From Risungbinella massiliensis (lineage in GTDB: Bacteria; Bacillota; Bacilli; Thermoactinomycetales; Thermoactinomycetaceae), in the NCBI RefSeq assembly GCF_000942395.1, contig NZ_LN812103.1, forward strand, positions 965,207 to 1,029,206: a DNA stretch of 64,000 nt, read 5' to 3'. The notes beneath the pieces were generated by a model. That model was not told the DNA's origin. It made no database searches and saw nothing but the letters and a program-made list of their open reading frames with translations. Positions 7,781 through 16,678 of the stretch are shown piece after piece. Both the position numbers and the translations under genes were made by a program. Positions within the stretch are counted from its first letter, which is position 1. Every line of letters begins with the position of its first letter.

Positions 7781-9436
7781 ATGTACTTAGAATTGTATCC
7801 AGAAAACAACAGAGTAAATTTACGTGCAAAAATGATACAGTTAGAAAACAAAGATTTTAAATTTGATCCATTGATTGACGCTATACAAGACGGATCTATT
7901 AAGATTCCACGTTTTCAAAGAGAATTTGTTTGGTCAATAGAAGAATCAGCTAAATTACTGGACTCTATTATTAAAGGATACCCCATAGGTTCATTTACAT
8001 TGTGGGAAACTAAAGAGTATCTATATAGCATAAGAAATATTGGTAATGATAATTTACCTGATACAAAAGAAGGACATGTTTGCCAATATGTTCTTGATGG
8101 GCAGCAAAGGATAACAAGCTTATATGCAGCACTCCAAGGTTTGCAAATAGCAAGAGGAGATAAAATTGATGATTTTTCTCAAATATATGTTGATTTAATT
8201 GCTGAACCAACAGAAGAGATTGTTTTTACAGATATAAGTGAAAGAGATGCAGGTACTTATATCTCAATACAAAACTTAATAAACGGTGGGACTATATGGA
8301 GAAGGTATTCAGAAGATCTTGATGAAAAACTCCAATACTATAAAAATAGAATTATGAACTACTCTTTCTCTGCTATAGTTCTCAAAAATGCCAGTTTAGA
8401 AATAGCAACTGAAGCTTTTACTAGATTAAATGTAGGTGGAAAGCAACTTTCGGTGTTTGAAATAATGTGTGCAAAAACATATGATAGAGCAACTGGATTT
8501 GATTTAGTGGAAAAGCAAGAGATACTAAATAAAAGATTAGAGGATGTGGGTTACGGTGAATTAAGTAACTCAGCCTTATTACAAATAGTAAGTGCAGTTT
8601 TAAATGAAGGTGACACCAGGAAAAAAACAATTTTGGGTTTAGAAAAGCAAAACCTAATTGCAAATTGGGACAAGATTATATCATCTTTAGAGAAAGCGAT
8701 TGATTATATTAAAGCTCAATTCTCTGTTGTATCTTATAAATTGATCCCATACAATCAAATGCTTATTCCGTATGTGTATTTCTTCTATATTCATCCTGAA
8801 AGACCTACGGAATTTCAAAGAAAGTGTTTACAAGAGTTTTTCTGGAGAACAGCACTTACTGAAAGATATTCAAGACATAATGAGCATTTACTATTGCAAG
8901 ATCTTAAAAAGATGCAAGCAATTGCTTCTGGGTATCAACCATTTTATGACGTAGAGCTAGATCTTACTCCTATGTTTCTTATTGAGAAAGGAAAATCCTT
9001 TACTCCAACAAAAGGATTTTCAAAAGCAATTATTTGCCTATTTGCTTCTTATAATCCTAAGTCGTTTGTTGATAATTCAACAGTTGTCTTGGGGAATACA
9101 TGGCTAACTAGAAGCACGAGTAAGAATTATCATCACTTTTTCCCAAAGTCGTATCTTAGAAGAAAAGGATACGAAGATAAAATGGTTAATCATGTATTGA
9201 ACATAACAATGGTAGATGATCATTTAAATAAAAAAGTCATTAGAGACAAATCACCTGCAGATTATATTATGCATTTTGCAGATGAGAACTTGGATTTAGA
9301 GAACTCCTTAAAGTCTCATTTAATCGAAGATGTTACAGAGTTTGGGGTTCTTGATAACGATTATGACAAATTTATTAATGCTAGAGCTGAGATCATTTGT
9401 AGAGAATTACGAAAACGAATCTATTTTAATGAATAA
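7781..9436 (+). CDS. DUF262 / HNH-like nuclease-family protein (GmrSD/SspE-like)
   Basis: A 551-residue protein with an N-terminal DUF262 domain: IPRFQREFVW near residues 42-51 and the DGQQR motif at 106-110, the NTP-binding/hydrolysis signature of GmrS/DndB-like ParB folds. The C-terminal third carries YHHFFPKSYL (about 449-458), then NHVLNITMVDDHLN, resembling the HxxP His-Me finger of DUF1524 nucleases. Known DUF262-DUF1524 proteins (GmrSD, BrxU, SspE) restrict phages with modified DNA or sense DNA phosphorothioation. It starts at an ATG with AAGGAAC upstream and is monocistronic with a terminator. Base composition is AT-rich like its neighbours. Defence is inferred from family and location in a mobile region. 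Confidence 0.8.
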   Translation: MYLELYPENNRVNLRAKMIQLENKDFKFDPLIDAIQDGSIKIPRFQREFVWSIEESAKLLDSIIKGYPIGSFTLWETKEYLYSIRNIGNDNLPDTKEGHVCQYVLDGQQRITSLYAALQGLQIARGDKIDDFSQIYVDLIAEPTEEIVFTDISERDAGTYISIQNLINGGTIWRRYSEDLDEKLQYYKNRIMNYSFSAIVLKNASLEIATEAFTRLNVGGKQLSVFEIMCAKTYDRATGFDLVEKQEILNKRLEDVGYGELSNSALLQIVSAVLNEGDTRKKTILGLEKQNLIANWDKIISSLEKAIDYIKAQFSVVSYKLIPYNQMLIPYVYFFYIHPERPTEFQRKCLQEFFWRTALTERYSRHNEHLLLQDLKKMQAIASGYQPFYDVELDLTPMFLIEKGKSFTPTKGFSKAIICLFASYNPKSFVDNSTVVLGNTWLTRSTSKNYHHFFPKSYLRRKGYEDKMVNHVLNITMVDDHLNKKVIRDKSPADYIMHFADENLDLENSLKSHLIEDVTEFGVLDNDYDKFINARAEIICRELRKRIYFNE

Positions 9437-9444
9437 GAAGAGAA

Positions 9445-9473
9445 ACATCGGATAAATTTCCGATGTTTTTTTA
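9445..9473 (+). terminator. Intrinsic terminator after the DUF262 gene
   Basis: ACATCGG and CCGATGT form a short stem followed by seven or more Ts, 9 bases after the stop codon. Confidence 0.75.
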
Positions 9474-9488
9474 TTAGGAGGTAATACA

Positions 9489-9728
9489 ATGGTTTGGTTG
9501 GAAGATGAAAAACGGTTTATGAATCGAAAGGAAAGACAAGAAAGGATAGAGTTACTTGATAAATACATTGAGAAGATCAAAGTTGAACATGGAGTATTGG
9601 AATTACTTGAACTTGATGAGGAACGGTTGCTTGATGTTCTTCCATGTACTCTTTCCTGGATCATTTTTGCCTCCCATGAGATTTGGTTTTTTTATATTGC
9701 TAATAGTGGCATTTTTAAAATAGGATGA
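9489..9728 (+). CDS. Small hypothetical protein, possibly truncated
   Basis: A 79-residue product with a strong ribosome site (AGGAGG) before its ATG. Residues 1-50 are charged and helical (KRFMNRKERQERIELLDKYIEKIK); the last 25 are hydrophobic and aromatic and read like out-of-frame sequence, so the original protein may have been longer. It has no recognised family. It lies between the DUF262 gene's terminator and another hypothetical gene. Confidence 0.5.
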   Translation: MVWLEDEKRFMNRKERQERIELLDKYIEKIKVEHGVLELLELDEERLLDVLPCTLSWIIFASHEIWFFYIANSGIFKIG

Positions 9729-9764
9729 TACTATATAAGCACCCAATTGTCTTAATGAATTTAA

Positions 9765-10292
9765 TTGATCCATTTTTATTTTCATAATTCTGCTTTAATA
9801 GGGGGACTTATAATAGATAATATTTTTAATCAAAACGTAGATCTAAGGTTGCTAGAGTTTATTTTAAATGTCTCCACAGATGTAGAAGATAAAATTAACG
9901 AACTAAACCCCAATTTAAGTAAAAACAGAGTTTACAATGAAATTGTCGCTCTAAAATTTTTTATTGCTGATTTTATGACATGGGCAAAGTATAAAGATTA
10001 TCCAGATACAAAAGATCAAATTCTTAACTCTGTTCATTATAAATTGAATGAATATCTTAAAAAAATACAAGCCGACAAATTGTATTTATTATTTACTGTA
10101 CGTTTAAAAGAGTATGAAGAGGCAGTTAAAACAGAAGAGAATTTCTTACTTGCCACCATTCTACAATTTTGCATAAATTTAGAATTCGACTTTAAAAATG
10201 GAGATCCAAGTAAATTTAAGACATGTTCAGATATAATACAAAACGATTTTGAAGAAGTAATTAAGATTATAGCATTAACTTCTATTTCCTAA
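9765..10292 (+). CDS. Hypothetical helical protein
   Basis: An open frame of up to 175 residues, mostly alpha-helical and acidic (NRVYNEIVALKFFIADFMTW ... LYLLFTVRLKEYEEAVK). I know no family. The start is uncertain: the TTG at 9765 has no ribosome site, while GGGGGA at 9801-9806 precedes only ATA/ATT codons. The N-terminus may be damaged. As the last gene before an IS remnant it could be an accessory gene of the DUF262 locus, but the intervening terminator argues for separate transcription. Confidence 0.5.
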   Translation: MIHFYFHNSALIGGLIIDNIFNQNVDLRLLEFILNVSTDVEDKINELNPNLSKNRVYNEIVALKFFIADFMTWAKYKDYPDTKDQILNSVHYKLNEYLKKIQADKLYLLFTVRLKEYEEAVKTEENFLLATILQFCINLEFDFKNGDPSKFKTCSDIIQNDFEEVIKIIALTSIS

Positions 10293-10412
10293 GACAAATC
10301 TTTCATTATCTTTTAAAAGATTCGCTTGTCAAAAAGAGATTTTTACAGAGTACTTACAGTTGTTGAGGAAACAGCAGTGTGTTTTAAAAAAGAGTAGACT
10401 TGCACATAGCCC

Positions 10413-10710
10413 TGTCAAGTAGACATTAAAAAAAGAGAATTATGCAGCGGTTTTTTCACGAAATTCTATCGGGGAAAAACCGCTTAGTTTTTCTTGAAAA
10501 CGGGTTTGATTATAAAACGAAATATAATCTTGAACAGCATCATATGCTTGTTCAAACGTTTTTGGGCGCAATAAATATAGCTTCTCCGTTTTTAGATGTG
10601 AGAAGAATGATTCGATACAAGCATTGTCAAAGCAGTTTCCACGTCTTGAGTGACTGCCTTGGATTCGGAGATCCTCAAGACGCTTTGCACATGCTTTAGG
10701 GAGGAGATTA
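10413..10710 (-). pseudogene. IS3-family transposase C-terminal remnant
   Basis: Minus-strand codons encode the end of an IS3/IS150 OrfB: LEDLRIQGSHSRRGNCFDNA, CIESFFSHLKTEKLY (the DDE Glu is in CIESFF), then FYNQTRFQEKLSGFSPIEFREK. The N-terminal two thirds are missing. The terminal-repeat-like sequence TGTCAAGTAGACATT at 10413-10427 marks the surviving right end. It is unrelated in sequence to the intact-length IS at 4639. Confidence 0.75.
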
Positions 10711-10753
10711 AAATTATCCATAGTAATTTTATACAACAATGGGATATATAACA

Positions 10754-10793
10754 AAAAAAGAGCTAGGCAATTATCTCGCTTGGCTCTTTTTTG
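10754..10793 (-). terminator. Terminator, probably bidirectional
   Basis: AAAAAAGAGC and GCTCTTTTTT flank an imperfect stem (GAGCTAGGC / GCTTGGCTC). A-runs and T-runs on both sides allow termination of the minus-strand gene that ends at 10835. Confidence 0.65.
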
Positions 10794-10834
10794 TTGTTAA
10801 TTTCTTGTCCCTCTTTCTGAGAAATAATTTTTAT

Positions 10835-11797
10835 TTATACTGTATAATTCAATGGCAACGAAAACTTTTGATCTCTAAACAACATCTCCCATGCGGTCTC
10901 TAACCCTGTTCTTTTCTGGAAAAAATCCTTTAGGTAATCAAGATTTCCAGATTCCATTGCTTGAAGTACAAGAGTAATTAAAGTAGTACCGCCCCAAAAA
11001 TCTATAAATTTCTTGGTAGGTTCTGTAACAGCACTGTGAAATTTATTTGCTCTAGGTAATGTTGTTGCATCAAAAGGTTGAACCAGTATTTCTTTTAAAA
11101 TCTCATTTTCAAGATGATCTTTCGGAGTTACTTCTTCTTTCAATATATCTTGCAAAATTTCTGCTACAACGAGAACGATTACACCATCCATAAGAAGGTT
11201 AAGGTTTATTGTTTTGGGAGAGTGGATGGTTAGTTCGGGAGAAGAGTAAGAATGTCCATCTTGATTTCTGAAATTTATTCCATACTGTTCGCGATATATT
11301 TCGGGTAAACGATGTTTAGCTACTCGTGGAGATTCTGCTGGAATACGTATTGCTCTTCGAAAAGATCTATATGTTGAGTGATGTAAGCAGTCATGCAAAT
11401 AACTACGCAGTAGCTCAACTGTTCTTAATTCTTTCGAAGCCAAATTTTTATTGAGAGCTAGGACAAATGAGGCGTGATACCAATATTGATAACCAAGACT
11501 ACTTTGATCATGGAATCCTCCAACTACATAAATCTTTTCAGGCAGAGACGTATAGTATTTTTTTGGATTCACAATGGTAGGTTTAAAAGCATATCGCTTT
11601 TCAAATATAGATAACCATTTATCTACGTTTTCCCAAAATAAATCACTGTCAATAACACTATCTAGTTTGTTTCTGTCGTCCAGACTAAGAGGATTTGGTA
11701 GAGTAGCTATTTCGATCGGATCAAGCTTTCTGATATTCTCTAGATAAGTCTTGATATATCTTTGATCACATTCTGGACCCAGGTAAACTTCCTTCAT
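10835..11797 (-). CDS. Unknown protein with an HDxxHH motif, paired with a Nudix gene
   Basis: A 320-residue soluble protein. Residues ~135-155 contain ELLRSYLHDCLHHSTYRSF, whose HDCLHH cluster could bind a metal, but no HExxH protease or HD-phosphohydrolase pattern is complete. The middle has a hydrophobic segment (LNLLMDGVIVLVVAEILQDIL). I cannot assign a family. The ATG at 11797 has GGAGGGAG upstream, and the Nudix gene ends only 21 bp before it on the same strand, so the two are almost certainly one operon. A shared role in nucleotide or cofactor handling is only a guess. Confidence 0.75.
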   Translation of the reverse strand: MKEVYLGPECDQRYIKTYLENIRKLDPIEIATLPNPLSLDDRNKLDSVIDSDLFWENVDKWLSIFEKRYAFKPTIVNPKKYYTSLPEKIYVVGGFHDQSSLGYQYWYHASFVLALNKNLASKELRTVELLRSYLHDCLHHSTYRSFRRAIRIPAESPRVAKHRLPEIYREQYGINFRNQDGHSYSSPELTIHSPKTINLNLLMDGVIVLVVAEILQDILKEEVTPKDHLENEILKEILVQPFDATTLPRANKFHSAVTEPTKKFIDFWGGTTLITLVLQAMESGNLDYLKDFFQKRTGLETAWEMLFRDQKFSLPLNYTV

Positions 11798-11818
11798 CGA
11801 ATCTCCCTCCATTTCTTT

Positions 11819-12280
11819 CTACCATTGGAGATCAATAGATTTCTTTCCTAGCCATTCTTCAATTCGTCGACGTGTTCCAGGCGACACTCCGTTTGGTAAA
11901 TGCTGTGGATCAAAAAAAGAGTATTCTTCTATTTCAAAGTGATTCTTTGGGCTTTGTGTAAATGACTTCACTACGAAGACTGCTATAGTGTCTTTTTTGT
12001 ATTCATAGTTGTTTTGGTATTCTCCAAGCTTTTTAATACTTTTTACTTCTTGAATTCCAAGTTCTTCCCAAAGCTCTCGTAATAACGCTGCTTCGTCTTG
12101 CTCATTTCTATCTACTTTACCACCAGGTATGAACCAGCCTTCTAAATACCGATGTTTCACAAGAAGTACTTTCTTCTCATTGCTTACTACTATTGCTCTA
12201 ACACCTCGGGTTGTTGGTCGAGCTATCCACCAATATAATTTGCGAATAGATTGTACAACCTTTAAAATCGTTTTCATCAT
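11819..12280 (-). CDS. Nudix hydrolase
   Basis: A 153-residue pyrophosphohydrolase of the Nudix superfamily. The Nudix box is complete at about residues 52-75: GG-K-V-D-x3-E...REL-EE-GI (GGKVDRNEQDEAALL then RELWEELGI), with the catalytic Glu residues present, so it should hydrolyse a nucleoside-diphosphate-linked substrate with Mg2+. The N-terminus has a basic amphipathic stretch (VQSIRKLYWWIARPTTRG) that could touch the membrane. First gene of a two-gene operon with the unknown protein downstream. Confidence 0.88.
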   Translation of the reverse strand: MMKTILKVVQSIRKLYWWIARPTTRGVRAIVVSNEKKVLLVKHRYLEGWFIPGGKVDRNEQDEAALLRELWEELGIQEVKSIKKLGEYQNNYEYKKDTIAVFVVKSFTQSPKNHFEIEEYSFFDPQHLPNGVSPGTRRRIEEWLGKKSIDLQW

Positions 12281-12754
12281 AGAAAATCTCTCCCTTTTAT
12301 TTGTTGATACAGTGAATACTGATATTTCTGTTTTTGGAGCCCGTTTTTAAATTATATTTTAAAGGGAGTGCTTATGCGATTTTAAGTTATCTCCTCCTTT
12401 TACAATATGATAAAAAGAAGACAGAACAACGTACTGGATCGAAGTGTCTAGGTGTACGTGATTCTGTCTTAGGTGTTGGGTAGTGAAAGAAGGTTAGAAA
12501 TAATCTAGATTAATAAGTGCGGTTTTCGGTATTACATATCCTTGTGTAGAGGAAGAGTATGGTATTTACTAAGGAATAAAGTCTTGTTATGTATTTTGAC
12601 TATTTTAAATTTACCTTCACTTACGATTATAAATTTAGATTATAGGAAGCACAATACCAAACATACAATATTTTCTGAATGTATAATATAATGGATTTGA
12701 TCTTATAAGTTTAGATTAAAGAGTAGTTGTAACTTAACAAAGGAGTATAAGGAA
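12281..12754. other. Intergenic region with a 17-bp-stem inverted repeat
   Basis: This 474-bp gap has no ORF worth calling. Bases 12418-12470 form an inverted repeat, AAGACAGAACAACGTAC against GTACGTGATTCTGTCTT (15 of 17 paired) around a 19-nt loop, without a T-run. The stretch 12640-12720 before the GntR gene is AT-rich with TATAAT-like sequences (12684 onward) that could be its promoter. Confidence 0.45.
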
Positions 12755-13477
12755 ATGGACGAGAAACCAAAAACAAGATGGGAACAGATTTATTTAGAAC
12801 TCCGAGACCAAATTATTACTGGTGTGTTCCAACCTGGTTCTGAGTTTCCTACAAATGCAGAGTTTATGCAAAAATATGATGTCCATTCGACTACCATTCA
12901 ATCGGCTATCAATGCACTCATAAATGATGGGCTTGTTTTATCTCAAGGTAGGAAAGCTCCACGAATTGTCCGAAAAGCACCGACACGTGCTCGTAATTAC
13001 CGAAAAGGTGGATTTAGTTCTGAGTTTGGGAATGTTTCGAGTAAGAATATCTTAGCTCTACAAATCCTCCAGAAGAAGGAAGAGCTACCCGAATCCTTAC
13101 AACAAGATCTCTCGGCACCAGTTTAGTTTTATCATACGGAGCAATTTCTCAATCAAGAATTAGTGGCAGTATCGAAAGCATATATTCCAAATACTGTTCC
13201 GATTAAGAAGCTCCACAAATTGATGAAACAAGCAGGTGGGTCACTCTATGGATCATTGGAGTATTTAGGATTTAAACCTACTTCCTGTGAAGAAATCGTA
13301 ACCTGCGATTTTGCTACAAGTGAAGAACGAAAAGAATTGCGTCTTCCAAAGAACTCAAATACGCCTGTGGTACGTATCATCCGAAAAACGTTTGATGCCA
13401 ATAAACAATTGGTAGAAATCTGCCCATTAGTCTATCGTGCTGACTTATATGAGTTCGCATATCAATTTGACTTTTAG
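12755..13477 (+). pseudogene. GntR/HutC-family regulator interrupted by a TAG
   Basis: One frame encodes a GntR-type regulator: an N-terminal winged helix (WEQIYLELRDQIITGVFQPG, then SEFPTNAEFMQKYDVHSTTI) and a C-terminal UTRA ligand domain (LEYLGFKPTSCEEIVTCDFA ... PVVRIIRKTFDANKQLVEICPLVYRADLYEF). A TAG at 13124-13126 splits them after SAPV; sequence resumes in the same frame as FYHTEQFLNQELVAVSKAYI. The total is about 240 codons, normal for the family. The upstream part alone could still bind DNA. The ATG at 12755 has AAAGGAG. It precedes and may once have controlled the deaminase gene 10 bp downstream. Confidence 0.75.
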
Positions 13478-13487
13478 GAGGCTACAA

Positions 13488-13943
13488 ATGATGAGAGATT
13501 TTGATTTCATGATGGAAGCGGTTATAGAAGGCAGGAAGGCGCAGGGGAAAACTGGAACGAATCCACCTGTAGGAGCAGTTATTGTGAAGGATGGAGAAAT
13601 TGTAGGTCGTGGACATACTTCTCATCTTGGTGGACCTCATGCAGAAGTAAATGCTCTTACAGATGCAGGCGAGAAGGCAAGGGGAGCGACAGTATACTGT
13701 ACGTTGGAACCATGTGCTCATTGGGGTAGAACAGGCCCTTGTTGTGTTGCACTTACTGATGCGGGAGTTGCTCGTGTTGTTGTTGGTATAGTAGATCCTT
13801 ATTATGAAGTTAACGGGAAAGGGATCGATCATCTGCGGGAACATGGGATCGAAATGAGTATTGGTTTCTGTGAAGAATTGATTCGAGAAGATTTAAAAGA
13901 CTTTCTTGAACGAGTTGCGAAAGAGACTAAGCGATCTACCTAA
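13488..13943 (+). CDS. RibD-type pyrimidine deaminase domain protein
   Basis: A 151-residue zinc cytidine-deaminase-fold protein. HAEVNAL (~residues 51-57) gives the Zn His and catalytic Glu, and PCAHWGRTGPCC (~75-86) the two Zn Cys ligands, in the spacing of RibD, which deaminates the pyrimidine intermediate of riboflavin synthesis. The reductase domain of RibD is absent, so this is a stand-alone deaminase, as in secondary riboflavin-like or antibiotic pathways. Start ATG 13488 with AGGAGG 6 nt upstream. It follows the broken GntR gene. Confidence 0.85.
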   Translation: MMRDFDFMMEAVIEGRKAQGKTGTNPPVGAVIVKDGEIVGRGHTSHLGGPHAEVNALTDAGEKARGATVYCTLEPCAHWGRTGPCCVALTDAGVARVVVGIVDPYYEVNGKGIDHLREHGIEMSIGFCEELIREDLKDFLERVAKETKRST

Positions 13944-13997
13944 ATAATAAACTCCCAGTATTTATGAATCTGAAACGCTGGGAGTTTATTATTTATT
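13944..13997 (+). terminator. Strong intrinsic terminator
   Basis: AATAATAAACTCCCAG and CTGGGAGTTTATTATT form a 16-bp perfect stem directly after the deaminase stop codon. Confidence 0.8.
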
Positions 13998-14118
13998 AGA
14001 ATTAATTTTACAGCCTATAGTTAGAAAAAGTATTATCCTCTTGTTTTTCCTTCTTTTGATTCCATATAGTAATGGGAATCTCTTCACATCTATTATTATT
14101 TTCAGAAGCAGGTGGTTC

Positions 14119-14412
14119 TTAAGCAACTAGAATCATTTCTTTCTTCACGCGACCATCCCAGTTAACTAGGTCAGAGTGGAACTGATCGGCGATCTCCCAC
14201 TTCTGGATCATTTGTATGATGGATTCCGTTGGAGGAATCTTCAAATCAAACCGACGTTTAACGATCGGATCTCTTTTTCGCTTTATACCAAAAATAGTAA
14301 CGGTGACACTTTTTTCATAGATTTCGAGATCGTAGAAATCATCTCCTCTATCCATCCGAACAACAGCTACATAACTTTGTCTCTCCGTGTTGACCACTTT
14401 TTCTAAATACAT
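14119..14412 (-). CDS. Small hypothetical protein
   Basis: A 97-residue soluble, mixed-charge protein (YVAVVRMDRGDDFYDLEIYE ... IIQMIQKWEIADQFHSDLVN). The ATG is preceded by GGGAGAG. No family is recognised. It is monocistronic, facing a decayed ComM fragment. Confidence 0.6.
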   Translation of the reverse strand: MYLEKVVNTERQSYVAVVRMDRGDDFYDLEIYEKSVTVTIFGIKRKRDPIVKRRFDLKIPPTESIIQMIQKWEIADQFHSDLVNWDGRVKKEMILVA

Positions 14413-14536
14413 TTTTCTCTCCCTTTTTCTCTGTGTCTCTCCCTCCCTCTCGATTGTCTGACTCTCTTAATCTATGAAAATAGACTTTAGCGGTAGGGGA
14501 GGGGAGAGGCTGATGTTTGTTATAACCATAGTAATT

Positions 14537-15036
14537 TTACACAAGCTTGTCCGTGTGGCTTTTATGGCTATGAGGAAGATCGCTCTTGCACTTGTACAGC
14601 TCATCAGGTGCAACGTTACCGCTCTAAAATCTCAGGACCATTGCTGGATCGCATTGATATTCAAGTTGAGGTGCCCCGCGTAAATTTTGAGACACTATCA
14701 ATCGAAGAAGAATCTATTACTTCTGAAGTGATTCGAGCAAGAGTAAACCGTGCTCGTGCTATTCAAGCCCAAAGATATGCCTCGAGTCAGATGAACACCA
14801 TTTGCAACAGTTCTATGTCCCCTACGGATTTGAGGGAACACTGCAAACTAGATTCCCACTCTCGCGATATTCTTCGTCAATCTTTTGATGTCCTCGGATT
14901 ATCTGCTAGAGCCCATGATCGAATTTTAAAAGTAGCAAGGACAATTGCGGATTTAGAAGAGAAGGAACAAATACAAATGGAGCACATAGCAGAGGCGATC
15001 CAATATCGGACGCTCGATCGGAAGTTTTGGGAGTGA
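14537..15036 (+). pseudogene. ComM/YifB-family (Mg-chelatase-like) C-terminal fragment
   Basis: The frame reads QACPCGFYGYEEDRSCTCTA, then HQVQRYRSKISGPLLDRIDI, then a C-terminal helical domain (FDVLGLSARAHDRILKVART). This matches the cysteine-rich and C-terminal parts of ComM-type AAA+ helicases, which are ~500 residues; here the N-terminal ~340 residues with the Walker motifs are gone and there is no proper start. A GTG at 14608 could start a shorter product but has no ribosome site. Confidence 0.75.
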
Positions 15037-15157
15037 GAAAAAAACGGAAATAGGATACGTATTGAGTAAATAAAGCATATACTACGAAGTTTTATAGAAA
15101 CTGCTCATAGCAAACAACTATTGTCGCTTCTTCTTTCACTAATTCAATTATGCTCAA

Positions 15158-15925
15158 TTATTGATATAATACTTGAGATTCTTTAGCCTGTACTTGTTTT
15201 CGAAGCCTCAGTAGATGCTGATATAATTTATAGTCTATTTGTCTAAACATACGGAGGCTAGGTCTAATGTTTACCTCATAAATCCATAAATCACCGTTTA
15301 GGTCAATTCCGATATCAACCCCGAATTCAGAGTAAGAGGGATGTTTGGCGCTAATTCTTTGTACAGCACGGGTAGCTAAGTAGGATAACTCTTCTTTTTT
15401 TTGTTCTACTTCAGTTGTTGTATAACCTAAATGTGATGTCAATAGTTCATCAAGATCAATGGGTTCACCACCACTACTCCGATTCGTGACAACGTTTTGA
15501 GTTGGCGCAACACGTGCTGCCATTGCTACCTGTTTCCATACATGATTTAGTCGGAATAGATGAACCCGAATATCTACCATATTGCCCGATGGGGTTTGGC
15601 TGACGATGCCTTGTTGCAGAAGGTATGGTCGTTTCATTTTTATTCGTTGTATATGCTGGTGTAATGGTGCTAGTTTCTTAAAGATATATATTTTTTTGGT
15701 ATCACGTGAGCGGAGGAGATAATGATCGTCTGGATGTTTGTCGATGCGCATAGCACCCTTACCTTGACAGGAATTATCGGGTTTTAGATAGATATTTGAA
15801 TAGTGTAAGAGCATGAGACGTAAGTTTTGTATGGAATAAGGAAGGGTTCTAGGAAGAGATAACGCGATCTTTTTGTCTTTTTGTAACAGAGCGTCATTAC
15901 TTAGCTTACTCATTACACTTCCCAC
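15158..15925 (-). CDS. YheC/YheD-family ATP-grasp protein (spore coat-associated)
   Basis: A ~255-residue ATP-grasp protein. Recognisable parts are the Lys-bearing strand (IYLKPDNSCQGKGAMRI), the central MVDIRVHLFR, and the C-terminal metal/ATP motif SEFGVDIGIDLNGDLWIYEVN followed by PS. Bacillus YheC/YheD are endospore coat-associated members. The frame extends to a TTG at 15985 but GGGAGG lies 7 nt before a GTG at 15925, which I choose. It may be slightly shorter than typical full-length YheC/D, lacking their N-terminal extra domain. Confidence 0.8.
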   Translation of the reverse strand: MGSVMSKLSNDALLQKDKKIALSLPRTLPYSIQNLRLMLLHYSNIYLKPDNSCQGKGAMRIDKHPDDHYLLRSRDTKKIYIFKKLAPLHQHIQRIKMKRPYLLQQGIVSQTPSGNMVDIRVHLFRLNHVWKQVAMAARVAPTQNVVTNRSSGGEPIDLDELLTSHLGYTTTEVEQKKEELSYLATRAVQRISAKHPSYSEFGVDIGIDLNGDLWIYEVNIRPSLRMFRQIDYKLYQHLLRLRKQVQAKESQVLYQ

Positions 15926-16225
15926 GGAGATACCTCCCAGTCTTTTCAGCAAATTGCCCAACTTCGATGTTAAAGCAAATTTCAAAGCACTTTTAGAGCC
16001 AAACGAGCATATTTAGAAATTGATACAAAGGGTATACTATTCAATCCTCCCTTTTGCTAAATTTTTTGCTATCTTACGCTAGGGCGACGTATTTGCTTGG
16101 ATATTCAACCAATTGATCCTAACTTTTATTAGAGATCATATTTGAGGGTGATTTGGATTCAAGAATTTTCTATGACCTTGATCTGATACTGTGTTTCTTT
16201 TAGGATCATATAAGGAGAAGTACAC

Positions 16226-16579
16226 CTATTTCTCCCCTAACGAAACCATAATTGTTTGGCTATCTTCTAAAACCTGGATCTCTTTGGACACGGTCCTATT
16301 TTTAAATGGGGACACAAGTAGATATGTACCTGGAGTCAATGTTAGGCGAAATGTTCCATCTTGCGAAGTGATATTTGCGATTTTCGTGGAAGGACCATGT
16401 TTTGGTGTAAAGGTAAAGGTATGATTGGGGAGTGGATGGTGGTTTTCATCAGTCAATTTGATTACGATGTCAACCGGTTTTAAGTGAGGGAGTTCCGATT
16501 CTGATTGAGGATTCTTAACTGGAGAGGAACAGCCAACAAGAAGTGAACAAAGAAACAATAAGTATATCAGCTTGTTCAA
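16226..16579 (-). CDS. Small lipoprotein with carboxypeptidase-regulatory-like fold
   Basis: A 117-residue product with a lipobox (LLVGC, Cys ~17) followed by one beta-sandwich domain (VDIVIKLTDENHHPLPNHTF ... DGTFRLTLTPGTYLLVSP), the pattern of CarboxypepD_reg/SpaA-like repeats. The start is a TTG at 16579 with AAGGAGG upstream. It is divergent from the secreted protease gene and shares a 99-bp intergenic region with it. Confidence 0.75.
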   Translation of the reverse strand: MNKLIYLLFLCSLLVGCSSPVKNPQSESELPHLKPVDIVIKLTDENHHPLPNHTFTFTPKHGPSTKIANITSQDGTFRLTLTPGTYLLVSPFKNRTVSKEIQVLEDSQTIMVSLGEK

Positions 16580-16678
16580 AAAGAAAATCCTCCTTTTACT
16601 AAATATTATTTTAATATTCCTAATTATATAATATATTAATATTGTACTAAAAATTGAATATGACAGGAGGAAAAGTGC

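Noticed and set aside
10442-10699. Plus-strand 85-codon frame opposite the IS3 remnant
   Set aside because: Shadow of the transposase C-terminus on the minus strand, which shows clear family motifs.
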